Assembly (NCBI GenBank): GCA_026414485.1
Contig: JAOAIX010000006.1
Span: forward strand, 1-64,000
Direction: 5' to 3'
Length of the DNA stretch: 64,000 nucleotides
From: Candidatus Bathyarchaeota archaeon
Lineage (GTDB): Archaea; Thermoproteota; Bathyarchaeia; Bathyarchaeales; Bathycorpusculaceae
In this document: one piece after another, positions 45,015 through 53,440 of the stretch
Layout of the letters: every line of letters starts with the position of its first letter
How positions within the stretch are numbered: the first letter of the stretch is position 1
Program-made: the position numbers and the translations under genes
Notes under the pieces: model-generated
Database searches by the model: none
Seen by the model: only the letters and a program-made list of their open reading frames with translations
Told to the model about the DNA's origin: nothing

Positions 45015-46256
45015 ATGTTGCATCAATTTCAGTTCTCGGTCAGCGAAGTAAAAGCTTGGCTTGAAAAAGAAACAAACCCCACATTATTCCCAATACAAAC
45101 CCAAGCTCAAAAACACATCGCTAACATGCATATTGGATTGCAGAATCTTTTAGATGCCAGTAAAATGCTTCTCGATAATAGTCAATCAGAAATTGACAGG
45201 CGAAACATGAAAGTTTATAACCGTGCCCGCGCCCTCAATAAGCTAGCGCTTCTTTTTATTGAACGAATAAAAAAATTGAAAACTCCAGAGGATATTTCAT
45301 ATGAGAACCTTAACAGTTTTGCTCAGGACATACAAAAAGCTTTAGCTGTTACCGAAATTGACATCAAAAACTGGTTTCAACATATATCTCCCTTCTTCAT
45401 CATGGATCGCCGAAAATTCCTCTCAGTTTACGAGAAAACAAAACTGATTTTTGGTGACTTCAACAATTTTTTAACGAGAGATTACATAAAAACAAAAGGC
45501 TTGCAACAGACCTTCCAGCTAATTGACGAGTTAGAGGCTTTAGAAAAACAATTAACTCTTGCTGAAGGACAGAAAACTAATCTAAAAAATGAACGGTTGA
45601 GCCTCGGACAAGAGATAGCTACTATAGAACAGCAGATTCACAGTTTCGCAACTCAAATCAACCTTTATCAACTAACCCAAACTAACGCCGAAATTGAAAG
45701 TTTGAACAACATGTTAAAACAGGAACTGCGGCACTTACAAAAACCATTCATAAAAATGCAAGCTCTCTCCGTTGGTGGTAGTGGTTTAACGTCTAATGAA
45801 CTTAAAAGAGTTGCTTTATACTTAGAGAACCCCTTTGAAGCTATTATAACAGAAGAAGTCGGTTTACCTGCACTGAAGGAGCTTTTGCAGAAACTTTTAT
45901 CGTTACTTAGGCAAGATGCACTGCGGCTGAAGTCTGATAAAGCCCGTAAAGCTGAACAAGCAATCACTGAAATATTAAAACATGATTCGTTGGAGATTTT
46001 ACATCGTAAATGTGTTGAGGTTGCTACTCGTAAGCGGCAACTTGAACGCTCAACGGCACTGGAAGAAGCCCAACGTCAGTTGTCTTTGCTTCAGCAACAA
46101 AAAGATCAGTTGCAGGCTCGGTGTGTAAATCTTGAGACTGATGAAGTTGCTAAAGAGAAAACGTGTATTGATTTGAGGGAAAAAGTTCGTAGCTACAAAA
46201 AGGCAATTGAAACCAACATACTCAACTATCTGGGCAAACAAGTGCAACTATCTTAG
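45015..46256 (+). CDS. coiled-coil protein of unknown function
   Basis: A 413-residue cytosolic protein, almost entirely helical. Residues about 165-225 and 320-405 are strong coiled-coil segments (for example QTFQLIDELEALEKQLTLAE and EEAQRQLSLLQQQKDQLQAR), flanking a more globular middle with FIKMQALSVGGSGLTSNELK. The N-terminal ~160 residues are also helical (VKAWLEKETNPTLFP). I do not recognise a family. It could be a structural or cytoskeletal factor. It is divergent from the ECF gene; an ATAAAGG promoter-like sequence lies about 35 bp upstream of ATG 45015. Confidence 0.75.
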   Translation: MLHQFQFSVSEVKAWLEKETNPTLFPIQTQAQKHIANMHIGLQNLLDASKMLLDNSQSEIDRRNMKVYNRARALNKLALLFIERIKKLKTPEDISYENLNSFAQDIQKALAVTEIDIKNWFQHISPFFIMDRRKFLSVYEKTKLIFGDFNNFLTRDYIKTKGLQQTFQLIDELEALEKQLTLAEGQKTNLKNERLSLGQEIATIEQQIHSFATQINLYQLTQTNAEIESLNNMLKQELRHLQKPFIKMQALSVGGSGLTSNELKRVALYLENPFEAIITEEVGLPALKELLQKLLSLLRQDALRLKSDKARKAEQAITEILKHDSLEILHRKCVEVATRKRQLERSTALEEAQRQLSLLQQQKDQLQARCVNLETDEVAKEKTCIDLREKVRSYKKAIETNILNYLGKQVQLS

Positions 46257-46333
46257 TTTGTGCTTCTGCCCCTCGGAAACTTTAAGAGTCTAGTAATGAA
46301 GCTTTTTGGCAAGTAACCACGGGATGAATTCGC

Positions 46334-47227
46334 GTGAGGATCGGAATTGCAACTCGCAACATGGCAGCTTGGAGTAGCACCCAAGTACGAGAAGCGCTAT
46401 CCAGACGAGGAATACCATATGTCTGTTTCACTTTTCCTAAACTGGTTTCCCAGATCGGACACAAACCATACTTCCGAGTTAAGGATGTGAACTTGCAGAA
46501 TGTGAATTTGCTGGAAGACCTCGACGCCTTAATTATCCGTCCCATTGGGAGGGGCAGCCTAGAAGAATTAGTTTTCCGTATGGATATGCTCTACAAACTC
46601 GAACGCGAAGGATTTTATGTGTTGAACCCTGCGGAAGCAATAGAGCACTGTGTCGACAAATACGACATACTCGCCATCCTAGAGGATAATGGTGTACCCG
46701 TGCCACGTACTTTCGCCACTGAAAGTGTAAACGAGGCAGTAGCGGCTTTTGAAGAATTAGGTGGTGATGTAGTTGTTAAACCCATATTTGGCTCCAGGGG
46801 AATCGGTGCAACTAGGGTTGTGGATAAGGAAATTGCCAATACGGTCTTTAAAGCTATTGCTTTTCAACATGGCGTCATTTATCTACAAGAGTTTGTTCCT
46901 CATGGGCACAGTGACATTCGTGCTTTTGTAATTGATAACCATGTTATTGCGGCGATGCGTCGTGTTGCTGAGGGTTGGAAAACCAACTATAGTCAAGGTG
47001 CGCGACCTGCACCAACAACGTTGAGTAAAGAGTTTGAGGATTTAGCTGTGAAAGCGGCGAAGGCGGTGGGCTGTAAAGTTGCAGGTGTTGATATCCTTGA
47101 GGGTCCTAATGGTCCAAAAATTTGTGATGTGAACAGCCAACCTGGCTGGAAAGGTTTACAAATGGTGACGAAGGTTAACATTGCTGAGGAAATTGTAAAG
47201 TTTTTGCTTTTGGAGCTGAAAAAATAG
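46334..47227 (+). CDS. mptN: RimK-type ATP-grasp ligase, likely tetrahydromethanopterin:glutamate ligase
   Basis: A 297-residue ATP-grasp enzyme. The N-terminal IRPIGRGSLEELVFRMDMLY and the VDKYDILAILEDNGVPVPRT region resemble MptN (H4MPT:alpha-L-glutamate ligase, forming tetrahydrosarcinapterin). ATP-grasp elements are VVVKPIFGSRGIGATRV, YLQEFVPHGHSDIRAFVI and GVDILEGP...KICDVNSQPG. The alternatives are CofF (F420 glutamate ligase) and LysX, which share the fold. The H4MPT enzymes nearby favour MptN by context. The start is GTG 46334 with GGGATGA upstream. Confidence 0.75.
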   Translation: MRIGIATRNMAAWSSTQVREALSRRGIPYVCFTFPKLVSQIGHKPYFRVKDVNLQNVNLLEDLDALIIRPIGRGSLEELVFRMDMLYKLEREGFYVLNPAEAIEHCVDKYDILAILEDNGVPVPRTFATESVNEAVAAFEELGGDVVVKPIFGSRGIGATRVVDKEIANTVFKAIAFQHGVIYLQEFVPHGHSDIRAFVIDNHVIAAMRRVAEGWKTNYSQGARPAPTTLSKEFEDLAVKAAKAVGCKVAGVDILEGPNGPKICDVNSQPGWKGLQMVTKVNIAEEIVKFLLLELKK

Positions 47228-47240
47228 GGGTGATGGCTCC

Positions 47241-47260
47241 TTTTGTGTTTTCTATTTTTT
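47241..47260 (+). terminator. T-rich terminator after the MptN-like gene
   Basis: A T-rich tract 14 bp after the stop of the plus-strand gene runs into the 3' end of the convergent PurM-like gene. Confidence 0.4.
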
Positions 47261-48253
47261 GTTGGCCACAATCTCAGCGTAAGGGTCATGAGCGATTCTA
47301 GGGAACGGTTTATCCTTTAGGTTTTTTATTAACACCCTCTTTTTATCTGTAGTGAATGTTCCCACAAATCTGTAATCTACACCTAACTTATGTAGAGTCT
47401 CTTGAACTTCATCTTTTGCGTCAGCTGCAACAGCAGCCAAAAGTGTGCCTGTAGACGACATTGCTAGTACCTGCCAATCTGAAAGTCCGAAGTACCTTTG
47501 TAGTTTCTGAATTTCTGTATTGACCGGCAGTTTTTCCGATTCTATTCTGAAACCCAAATTTGCCGCGTCAGCGAATTCGTTGAGTGCGGTCACTAATCCG
47601 CCTTCTGTTACATCGTGCATTGCATGTACGCCCTTGATTTCTGCGAGTTGAAGCGCTTCTTGAACACAACTTTGGACAGCAAAATGATTAATTATATTTC
47701 TTGTAACTTGTGTTCCAAACAATTTCTTTGATAACTTTTTATGTGTCAAAGCGAAGTTAACCAGTGTTTCGTAGCCTAAGATTTTGGTGCAGAGTATAAG
47801 GTCACCTGTTTCGGCTTTTGCGGGAGTGCGAAGCTTTTCAGGTTTTACCGTGCCATAGATTGTGCAAACTCCAATAATGTCGTTTAAACTGGTGTATGTA
47901 GCTGTGTGCCCTGCAACAATAGCAATTTCAAGTTCGTCTGCAGCGTGGCATGCTTGTTTCATGACTTTTTGGAAAACTTCCGCTGTAGTTCCTAGTGGTG
48001 CCAGAAGGTTGATGGTGCAGAACGCAGGCTTTGCCCCAAACAATGCAACATCAGAGGCAGTGTAGTTAATGAGTAGCCAGCCGAACCATTCTTTTGGGAC
48101 GCCGGTGCATGGGTCAGTGGAAACTACAACGTATTTGTCATCTAACAGGTGAACCCCTGAATCATAGCCTAACTGGGGGTGCACAAGTGTAGTTTGAGCT
48201 TTTTTAATACACATCAGAAGTTTTTGTAGTTCTTTTTGGGTGAGTTTTCCCAT
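47252..48253 (-). CDS. PurM/HypE-like (AIR synthase-related) protein under TPP control
   Basis: A 333-residue protein of the AIR-synthase superfamily, whose members (PurM, HypE, ThiL, SelD) use ATP to activate oxygen or phosphorylate substrates. GYDSGVHLLDDKYVVVSTDP corresponds to the DDAAV..TD metal/ATP region, ASDVALFGAKP to the second motif, and MHDVTEGGLVTALNEFA to the C-terminal HDxT(E)GG motif. It starts 15 bp after thiT, with AGAGGA upstream, so both are behind the TPP riboswitch. This suggests a thiamine role such as ThiL-like phosphorylation, although the overall sequence is closer to HypE-like archaeal proteins. True assignment is open. Confidence 0.8.
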   Translation of the reverse strand: MGKLTQKELQKLLMCIKKAQTTLVHPQLGYDSGVHLLDDKYVVVSTDPCTGVPKEWFGWLLINYTASDVALFGAKPAFCTINLLAPLGTTAEVFQKVMKQACHAADELEIAIVAGHTATYTSLNDIIGVCTIYGTVKPEKLRTPAKAETGDLILCTKILGYETLVNFALTHKKLSKKLFGTQVTRNIINHFAVQSCVQEALQLAEIKGVHAMHDVTEGGLVTALNEFADAANLGFRIESEKLPVNTEIQKLQRYFGLSDWQVLAMSSTGTLLAAVAADAKDEVQETLHKLGVDYRFVGTFTTDKKRVLIKNLKDKPFPRIAHDPYAEIVANKK

Positions 48254-48268
48254 AATTAATGTCCTCTT

Positions 48269-48799
48269 TTAGAGGTGTCTCTGGAGTGCTTTGCTCTTTT
48301 GTAATAGGAAAATCAGTAATCCGCTTATCATGAGTTCAGGGAGCAGGTAACTACCGTTATAAACTGCTGAGTATATGTAGGGGTTCAGTTCAGGGACATA
48401 GAGAGGTGCCCAGTAGGCTACGCCTGAAATGAAGTGTAGAATAAATCGTCCTGTGATGCCAATTGTGGAGCCGAGGAGCGGTTGTTTTTTGAACGCCCCT
48501 GCAACGCCTAGTACTCCAAAAGCCAGTTGATAGTCAAGTAGCATTTGGATTGGATCTATGAAGTAGGGCAAAACTGCAAATTGTATGGTACCATGGATGA
48601 AGCCGCCGATAAATCCAATTTTTGTGCCCCGTCTGAGGGAAAGCCAGATGATAGGCACCATCGAACCTGCAGTTATTGAACCTCCTTGTGGCAAGGTGTA
48701 GACAACTATGAAACTAAGTGCGGTTGCCAATGCCACAAAGATGGCAATTTCAGATAGAATTTTTGTTGAAAAAAACTTGGGTTGATTTGGTTTTTTCAT
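48269..48799 (-). CDS. thiT: ThiT-like thiamine transporter (ECF S component)
   Basis: 176 residues from ATG 48799. The open frame extends to 48961, but those extra 54 codons read through the TPP riboswitch and are not protein. About six membrane helices begin SEIAIFVALATALSFIVVY, followed by LPQGGSITAGSMVPIIWLSL (the family's QGGS and PI motifs). A membrane loop has GFIHGTIQFAV, and TGRFILHFISGVAYWAPLYV is the second half. ThiT binds thiamine for an ECF module. The riboswitch and the fold agree. No strong Shine-Dalgarno precedes the ATG; GGAGG of the riboswitch is about 25 bases away. Confidence 0.88.
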   Translation of the reverse strand: MKKPNQPKFFSTKILSEIAIFVALATALSFIVVYTLPQGGSITAGSMVPIIWLSLRRGTKIGFIGGFIHGTIQFAVLPYFIDPIQMLLDYQLAFGVLGVAGAFKKQPLLGSTIGITGRFILHFISGVAYWAPLYVPELNPYIYSAVYNGSYLLPELMISGLLIFLLQKSKALQRHL

Positions 48800-48820
48800 T
48801 ATTTCTGTTTGGTTTATGTT

Positions 48821-48918
48821 TTGTCCCTCCGCCAGTATTATCTGGTTCAGGTTCATTGGGTCGACAGCCATTAGCTGTCCTCTCAGCCGGGTCATTTTCC
48901 CAGCTCCCCATTTTGACC
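48821..48918 (-). promoter_or_regulatory. TPP riboswitch (THI element) upstream of thiT
   Basis: Read on the minus strand: GGGGAGC, GGCTGAGAGG, a variable ACAGC..GCTGT hairpin, GACCC, TGAACCTGA, CCAGATAAT and CTGGCGGAGGGA. These are the conserved THI-box blocks in order and at the right spacing, including the pyrimidine-sensor CTGAGA and the pyrophosphate-sensor side. It lies 22 bp before the thiT ATG, with an AT-rich promoter-like stretch just upstream near 48945-48955. It is expected to switch off thiT and the PurM-like gene when thiamine diphosphate is abundant. Confidence 0.93.
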
Positions 48919-49058
48919 TTACAAATTTAGTTACTGTTTTCGGTAATATTAATTTTCCCAAAGTTAACCTTTTGAGTTAGCTATGTTAGGTTGGGGATAA
49001 TGTTTTTAGGTGGTTTTCTAAACTTTTACAGCAATCAAACTATCGAGGAACAGACGGT

Positions 49059-51539
49059 ATGCAGCCTCTGCCAAAAGAATACAACTTCATCGAAATTGAG
49101 CGTAAATGGCAACAAAGATGGGAAGAAATGGGCATTTACCGCTATGATTGGAGCGATATGAAGCGACCAGTTTTTAGCATAGACACTCCTCCGCCTTACC
49201 CATCAGGCGAGCTTCACATGGGTAATGTTCTGAACTGGACCTATTTTGATATAGTAGCACGATACAAGCGTATGCGTGGCTATAATGTACTCTTCCCGCA
49301 GGGTTGGGACTGCCATGGACTTGGTATAGAAATTCAGGTAGAAAAACTTCATAATATACGTAAACGCGATGTGCCGCCTGAACAGTTTCGTAAATTATGT
49401 AGTGAATTGGTTGAGAAATATATTGGTATGATGAAGGAAGGGATTCTCAAGTTAGGGTGCAGTATAGATTGGACTACAGAGTACCGTACTATGGATCCTG
49501 ATTACTGGCGGCGCACACAGCTGAGTTTTATCTTGCTGTATAGGAAAGGTTTCATGTATCAGGGTACTCATCCAGTCAATTGGTGTCCACGTTGCGAAAC
49601 TGCCATAGCTGATGCTGAAGTGGACTACGAAAAACGTGAAGGTACACTTTACTACATACGTTATCCGTTAGAGAATAGCACTGAGTATCTGTTGATTGCT
49701 ACTTCCCGTCCAGAATTTATTCCTGCATGTGTAGCGGTTGAAGTGAATCCCAAGGATGAGCGCTTCAACAAATACATTGGCAAAAACATCGTTGTTCCAA
49801 TAGTCAATCGTAAGGTTCCAATTATAGCCGAAGAAACTGTGGATCCTACATTTGGCACAGGTGTAGTGCAAATTTGTACGTATGGCGACAAAGAAGACGT
49901 AAAAACCGTCATGAAACACAAACTCCCCATTGTTACGCTTCTGACTGAGAATGGTCGAATAAACGAGAATGGTGGCAAATATGTGGGTTTAACCATAAAT
50001 CAAGCCCGTGCAGCCATTGTTGAAGATCTCGCAGCCGCTGGGTTGCTGGAGAAAACTGAAAAAATCACGCAAGAAGTAGGTCGATGCGACCGATGTAAAG
50101 CGCACATTGAAATTTTGGAGCGTAAACAATGGTTCATGAAAACCCGCGTCTTAACGGATGTTGTGGAGAAAACTGCTAACGAAGTTGTCTGGTATCCTGA
50201 TTACATGAAATCTCGCCTTGTTGATTGGGCCAAATCGCTCGACTGGGACTGGGTTATTAGCCGCCAAAGACTCTTCGCCACACCCATTCCAGTGTGGTAT
50301 TGCAAAAAATGCGGTGAACTAATCCTCGCTAAAGAAGACTGGGTTCCAATCGATCCTAAAATGGAAAATCCACGTATAGATAAATGTCCAAAATGCGACT
50401 CAACAGAATTCATAGGTGAACGCGACGTTTTTGACACTTGGATGGACAGCTCCATAACCTGTGCAGTTCATGCTGGTTGGCCCGATCGCCAAGATTGGAA
50501 ACGTCTCTTTCCTGCGGATATGCATCCATCCGGAATAGATATAATCAGAACATGGGCGTACTATCTTATGGTGAGACACTTAGCACTATTTAACGAGAAG
50601 CCCTACAAGAGCTGTCTTATCAATGGTATGGTACTAGGCGCTGACGGCAGAAAAATGAGTAAGTCTCTCAAAAACTATGTTGCCGCTCCTGATGTGCTCA
50701 ACAAAAACGGTGCAGACGCGACCAGGCAGTGGGCGGCATGTGGTGGTGCTACAGGTTCAGATATACCCTACCGGACTCCAGACGTCGAATATGGTAGACG
50801 TTTTCTGGTTAAGCTGTGGAATGTTTCAGCTTTCGTCAGCAAACTCTTACACAACTACGTGCCAAGCGACATAGAGAAAGTCGAGCTTCAACCTCTCGAC
50901 AAGTGGCTCCTTAGTAAAACCGAATCTCTGACAAAAAAAGTCACAGACGCCATGGAAAAATGTCAATTCAACATTGCCGTGGAGGAAATTCGTAACTTCA
51001 CATGGCACGTCTTCTGCGATGCCTATGTGGAAGCAGTCAAAGACAGACTTTACCGACCTGAAGTGCACGGTGAAACCAAAAAATTAGCTGCGCAGCAGAC
51101 TCTCTACAAAGTTCTCTTCAAAATTCTTCAACTTCTGGCGCCTGTAGTGCCTCATGTAACTGAGGAAATCTACCAAGCCCTTTACGCGGGTAGTAAAGGA
51201 TACAAAAGTATCCAACTGTCTCCGTGGCCGGAGTATCTAGAGGAATGGGTGGATGAAAACGCTGAAAAACGAGGTGACTTAGTGGTGGAACTTATAAGTG
51301 AAGTGCGCCGAGAAAAAGCAGAAAGACGCCTCTCTCTAAACGCGCCCATAAGGCATCTTATTGTTTATGCGGGAGACAATTCTGCTGCAGAAGCCATAGA
51401 AGAAGCCAAAACCGACGTGGTAGGCGCACTCAAAGTGAATAATTTGACTGTGTTACCCCAGTCAGGCAGCGGCAGACCTCTCATCCAGTTTTCTGCAGTA
51501 AATTTCATAGCCGAATATGGGGAGTCAACAAAAAAATGA
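49059..51539 (+). CDS. valS: valyl-tRNA synthetase
   Basis: A class Ia synthetase of 826 residues. The HIGH motif lies in PPPYPSGELHMGNVLNW (residues 44-60), and the KMSKS motif in GADGRKMSKSLKNY near 533. The editing domain CP1 lies between, with YLLIATSRPEFIPACVAVEV. Zinc-ribbon-like cysteines appear in CPRC, CDRC and CPKC pairs. The first-domain GWDCHG loop and DTWMDSS segment assign it to the Val branch rather than Ile or Leu. The start is ATG 49059. It overlaps nadX by 4 bp at the stop. Confidence 0.95.
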   Translation: MQPLPKEYNFIEIERKWQQRWEEMGIYRYDWSDMKRPVFSIDTPPPYPSGELHMGNVLNWTYFDIVARYKRMRGYNVLFPQGWDCHGLGIEIQVEKLHNIRKRDVPPEQFRKLCSELVEKYIGMMKEGILKLGCSIDWTTEYRTMDPDYWRRTQLSFILLYRKGFMYQGTHPVNWCPRCETAIADAEVDYEKREGTLYYIRYPLENSTEYLLIATSRPEFIPACVAVEVNPKDERFNKYIGKNIVVPIVNRKVPIIAEETVDPTFGTGVVQICTYGDKEDVKTVMKHKLPIVTLLTENGRINENGGKYVGLTINQARAAIVEDLAAAGLLEKTEKITQEVGRCDRCKAHIEILERKQWFMKTRVLTDVVEKTANEVVWYPDYMKSRLVDWAKSLDWDWVISRQRLFATPIPVWYCKKCGELILAKEDWVPIDPKMENPRIDKCPKCDSTEFIGERDVFDTWMDSSITCAVHAGWPDRQDWKRLFPADMHPSGIDIIRTWAYYLMVRHLALFNEKPYKSCLINGMVLGADGRKMSKSLKNYVAAPDVLNKNGADATRQWAACGGATGSDIPYRTPDVEYGRRFLVKLWNVSAFVSKLLHNYVPSDIEKVELQPLDKWLLSKTESLTKKVTDAMEKCQFNIAVEEIRNFTWHVFCDAYVEAVKDRLYRPEVHGETKKLAAQQTLYKVLFKILQLLAPVVPHVTEEIYQALYAGSKGYKSIQLSPWPEYLEEWVDENAEKRGDLVVELISEVRREKAERRLSLNAPIRHLIVYAGDNSAAEAIEEAKTDVVGALKVNNLTVLPQSGSGRPLIQFSAVNFIAEYGESTKK

Positions 51540-52270
51540 GAGCTGTAGGATTAATTGGCTGTGGCGCCATCGGTACTGTTTTAGCGGAGGCAATTGAGCG
51601 TAGAATTGTAGTGTGTGATGAACTTATACTCTTCGACCTAGATAAAGTAAAGGCGGAACGGCTCAAAAATTCTCTTGCTTTTCCAACCACAATAGTTTCC
51701 AGTTTTGAAGATTTGCTCAAACTTAACCCCGTCATAATCGTGGAGGCTGCCTCACAAGATGCTGCCAAAACATATGTTCCCAGAATAGTTGCTGCGGGTA
51801 TAAATGTAATTGTCATGAGTTCAGGCGCCCTCTTAGACTTAAATTTAGACCTGACGAAGGTACATGTGCCCTCAGGAGCTATAGGTGGCATAGACTCCAT
51901 AACTAGCGCATTGTTAGCAGGCGAAGTGGAGGTAGCTCTTACCACTACAAAAAACCCAAAAGCACTAGAAACCCAAGACAAAAAACCTAAAGTGATATAC
52001 GAAGGTGAAGCCCGAGAAGCAGCGCGACTATTTCCAAGGGAGATGAACGTCGCTGCAACATTAGCCTTAGTGGTTAAACCTGCAAAAGTCAAAGTCACAG
52101 TTATAGCAGACCCCAACACGAGAAGGAACACTCACAAAATCACCGTAAAATGGCAATTTGGCGAGATGCTTCTACAATTCGCAAACGACCCTCACCCTGA
52201 CAACCCAAGAACTAGTGCGCTTGCCGCATGGTCAGCTATAAAACTTCTTCAAAATCTTCTCAAACAATAG
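51536..52270 (+). CDS. nadX: L-aspartate dehydrogenase
   Basis: A 244-residue protein with the NAD(P)-binding motif GLIGCGAIGTVLAEAIE, then VEAASQDAAKTYVPRIVAAG and VIVMSSGALLD. The catalytic region follows VPSGAIGGIDSI, and the C-terminal DPHPDNPRTSALAAWSAIKL holds the conserved histidine. The enzyme makes iminoaspartate for quinolinate and NAD synthesis. ATG 51536 overlaps the end of valS (ATGA), so translation may be coupled. NadA and NadC are not in the window. Confidence 0.92.
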   Translation: MRAVGLIGCGAIGTVLAEAIERRIVVCDELILFDLDKVKAERLKNSLAFPTTIVSSFEDLLKLNPVIIVEAASQDAAKTYVPRIVAAGINVIVMSSGALLDLNLDLTKVHVPSGAIGGIDSITSALLAGEVEVALTTTKNPKALETQDKKPKVIYEGEAREAARLFPREMNVAATLALVVKPAKVKVTVIADPNTRRNTHKITVKWQFGEMLLQFANDPHPDNPRTSALAAWSAIKLLQNLLKQ

Positions 52271-52462
52271 TTGTCTCTGTTTATACAATACAAGTACTAT
52301 ATCTTTTATAATAAAATTGTATCAGCTCTATTCGTTGCTCTGCAGTGTAAAAAAGCATAGTATAGTGATTGGCTGACTAAGCCCTGATTTTTGAGATCAA
52401 CTGTGAAATAAATAATTGAGGCTTGGCTGAAATTGCGATTCTGTCTTTCCATGGATGACAAA

Positions 52463-53440
52463 TTAAAACCAAACAACTGCTCTCAAAGCTAAAACAGAGG
52501 CTACCACAATAACTCCAAACAGAGCAGACGTTAAAACCATGATTCTCCATGCCTCTATTATGTGGTTCGGAGAAAGCTGACCTTTATCGCCCAGTGTGTA
52601 GTGTCCCTCTTTCTCTAATTGGACATTTAAAGCTCCTGCCATGGCTGATATTGTCCAGCCGGCATTTGGGCTAACAGTCTTGTTTTTATCCCGCTGTAAA
52701 ACAGACAACCCCTTCTTCCAATTTGCACCTAACACGGCGGCAGAAATAATCATTAACACTGCTGTAAATCGTGCAGAAATAAAATTAGCTGCGGTGTCCA
52801 TTTTTGCTGAAAACCATCCGATGTTCCTATGTTCTTCATCTTTGTAACCAACCATAGAATCCAACGTGTTCACAACTCGAAATGCAAAGGCTCCGGGTAC
52901 TCCAAAAAGAGCAAAGAAGAGAAGTGGCGACGTAACTCCGTCTGTGGTGCTTTCTGCAATAGATTCAACTGTTGCTGAAAGCACATGTTGCTCGTCCAAC
53001 TTCTTTGGATCACGTCTAACAATATAGGGTAGCCATTGTTTTGCTCCTTCTAAATCCTTCATTTTTAGAGCGTTAGCAATTGGCATTGTGTATTTCAACA
53101 TGCATTTAACAGCAAATGTGCTTTTTAAGAAAACTGCAGCGACTATTATGTAAATTAACCAACCAAAAATTGGTACTTGCCTCAGAGATAAAAGTAGCAA
53201 CCCAATAGGCAAGGTGAAAAGCGCTACAACACCTAGGCAAAGCAGAACGCCGTTAATTTTTTCGATTCGGGAGTTGGTGCTTTTTAGTTGCGGTTTAGCC
53301 CAAGCAATTACTTTACCCATCCACACCGTTGGATGTATACTGTCGGGGATTTCTCCAAAAATTACGTCAATCAAGAGGGCTACTGCTAAAATTAAAATTT
53401 GCTCCACAAAGAATGCCGTATCAAAAAGTACCATTAACAC
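52463..53440 (-). CDS. cbiB: adenosylcobinamide-phosphate synthase
   Basis: A 325-residue membrane protein of the CbiB/CobD(Pseudomonas) family that attaches aminopropanol phosphate to cobyric acid. Landmarks are LLIDVIFGEIPDSIHPTVWMGKVI at the N-terminus, SATVESIAESTTDGVTSPLLFFAL in the middle, VVNTLDSMVGYKDEEHRNIGWFSAKMD and a C-terminal PNAGWTISAMAGAL. The start is GTG 53440 or ATG 53434, directly behind the CobD stop, so the two are coupled. Confidence 0.95.
   Translation of the reverse strand: MLMVLFDTAFFVEQILILAVALLIDVIFGEIPDSIHPTVWMGKVIAWAKPQLKSTNSRIEKINGVLLCLGVVALFTLPIGLLLLSLRQVPIFGWLIYIIVAAVFLKSTFAVKCMLKYTMPIANALKMKDLEGAKQWLPYIVRRDPKKLDEQHVLSATVESIAESTTDGVTSPLLFFALFGVPGAFAFRVVNTLDSMVGYKDEEHRNIGWFSAKMDTAANFISARFTAVLMIISAAVLGANWKKGLSVLQRDKNKTVSPNAGWTISAMAGALNVQLEKEGHYTLGDKGQLSPNHIIEAWRIMVLTSALFGVIVVASVLALRAVVWF

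Noticed and set aside
48800-48961. 54-codon N-terminal extension of ThiT
   Set aside because: The sequence is the TPP riboswitch read in frame, and its translation shows no membrane or domain features.
52271-52462. 192-bp convergent gap examined for a tRNA or small RNA
   Set aside because: It is AT-rich, with no stable stem set or box C/D motifs; nothing can be supported.
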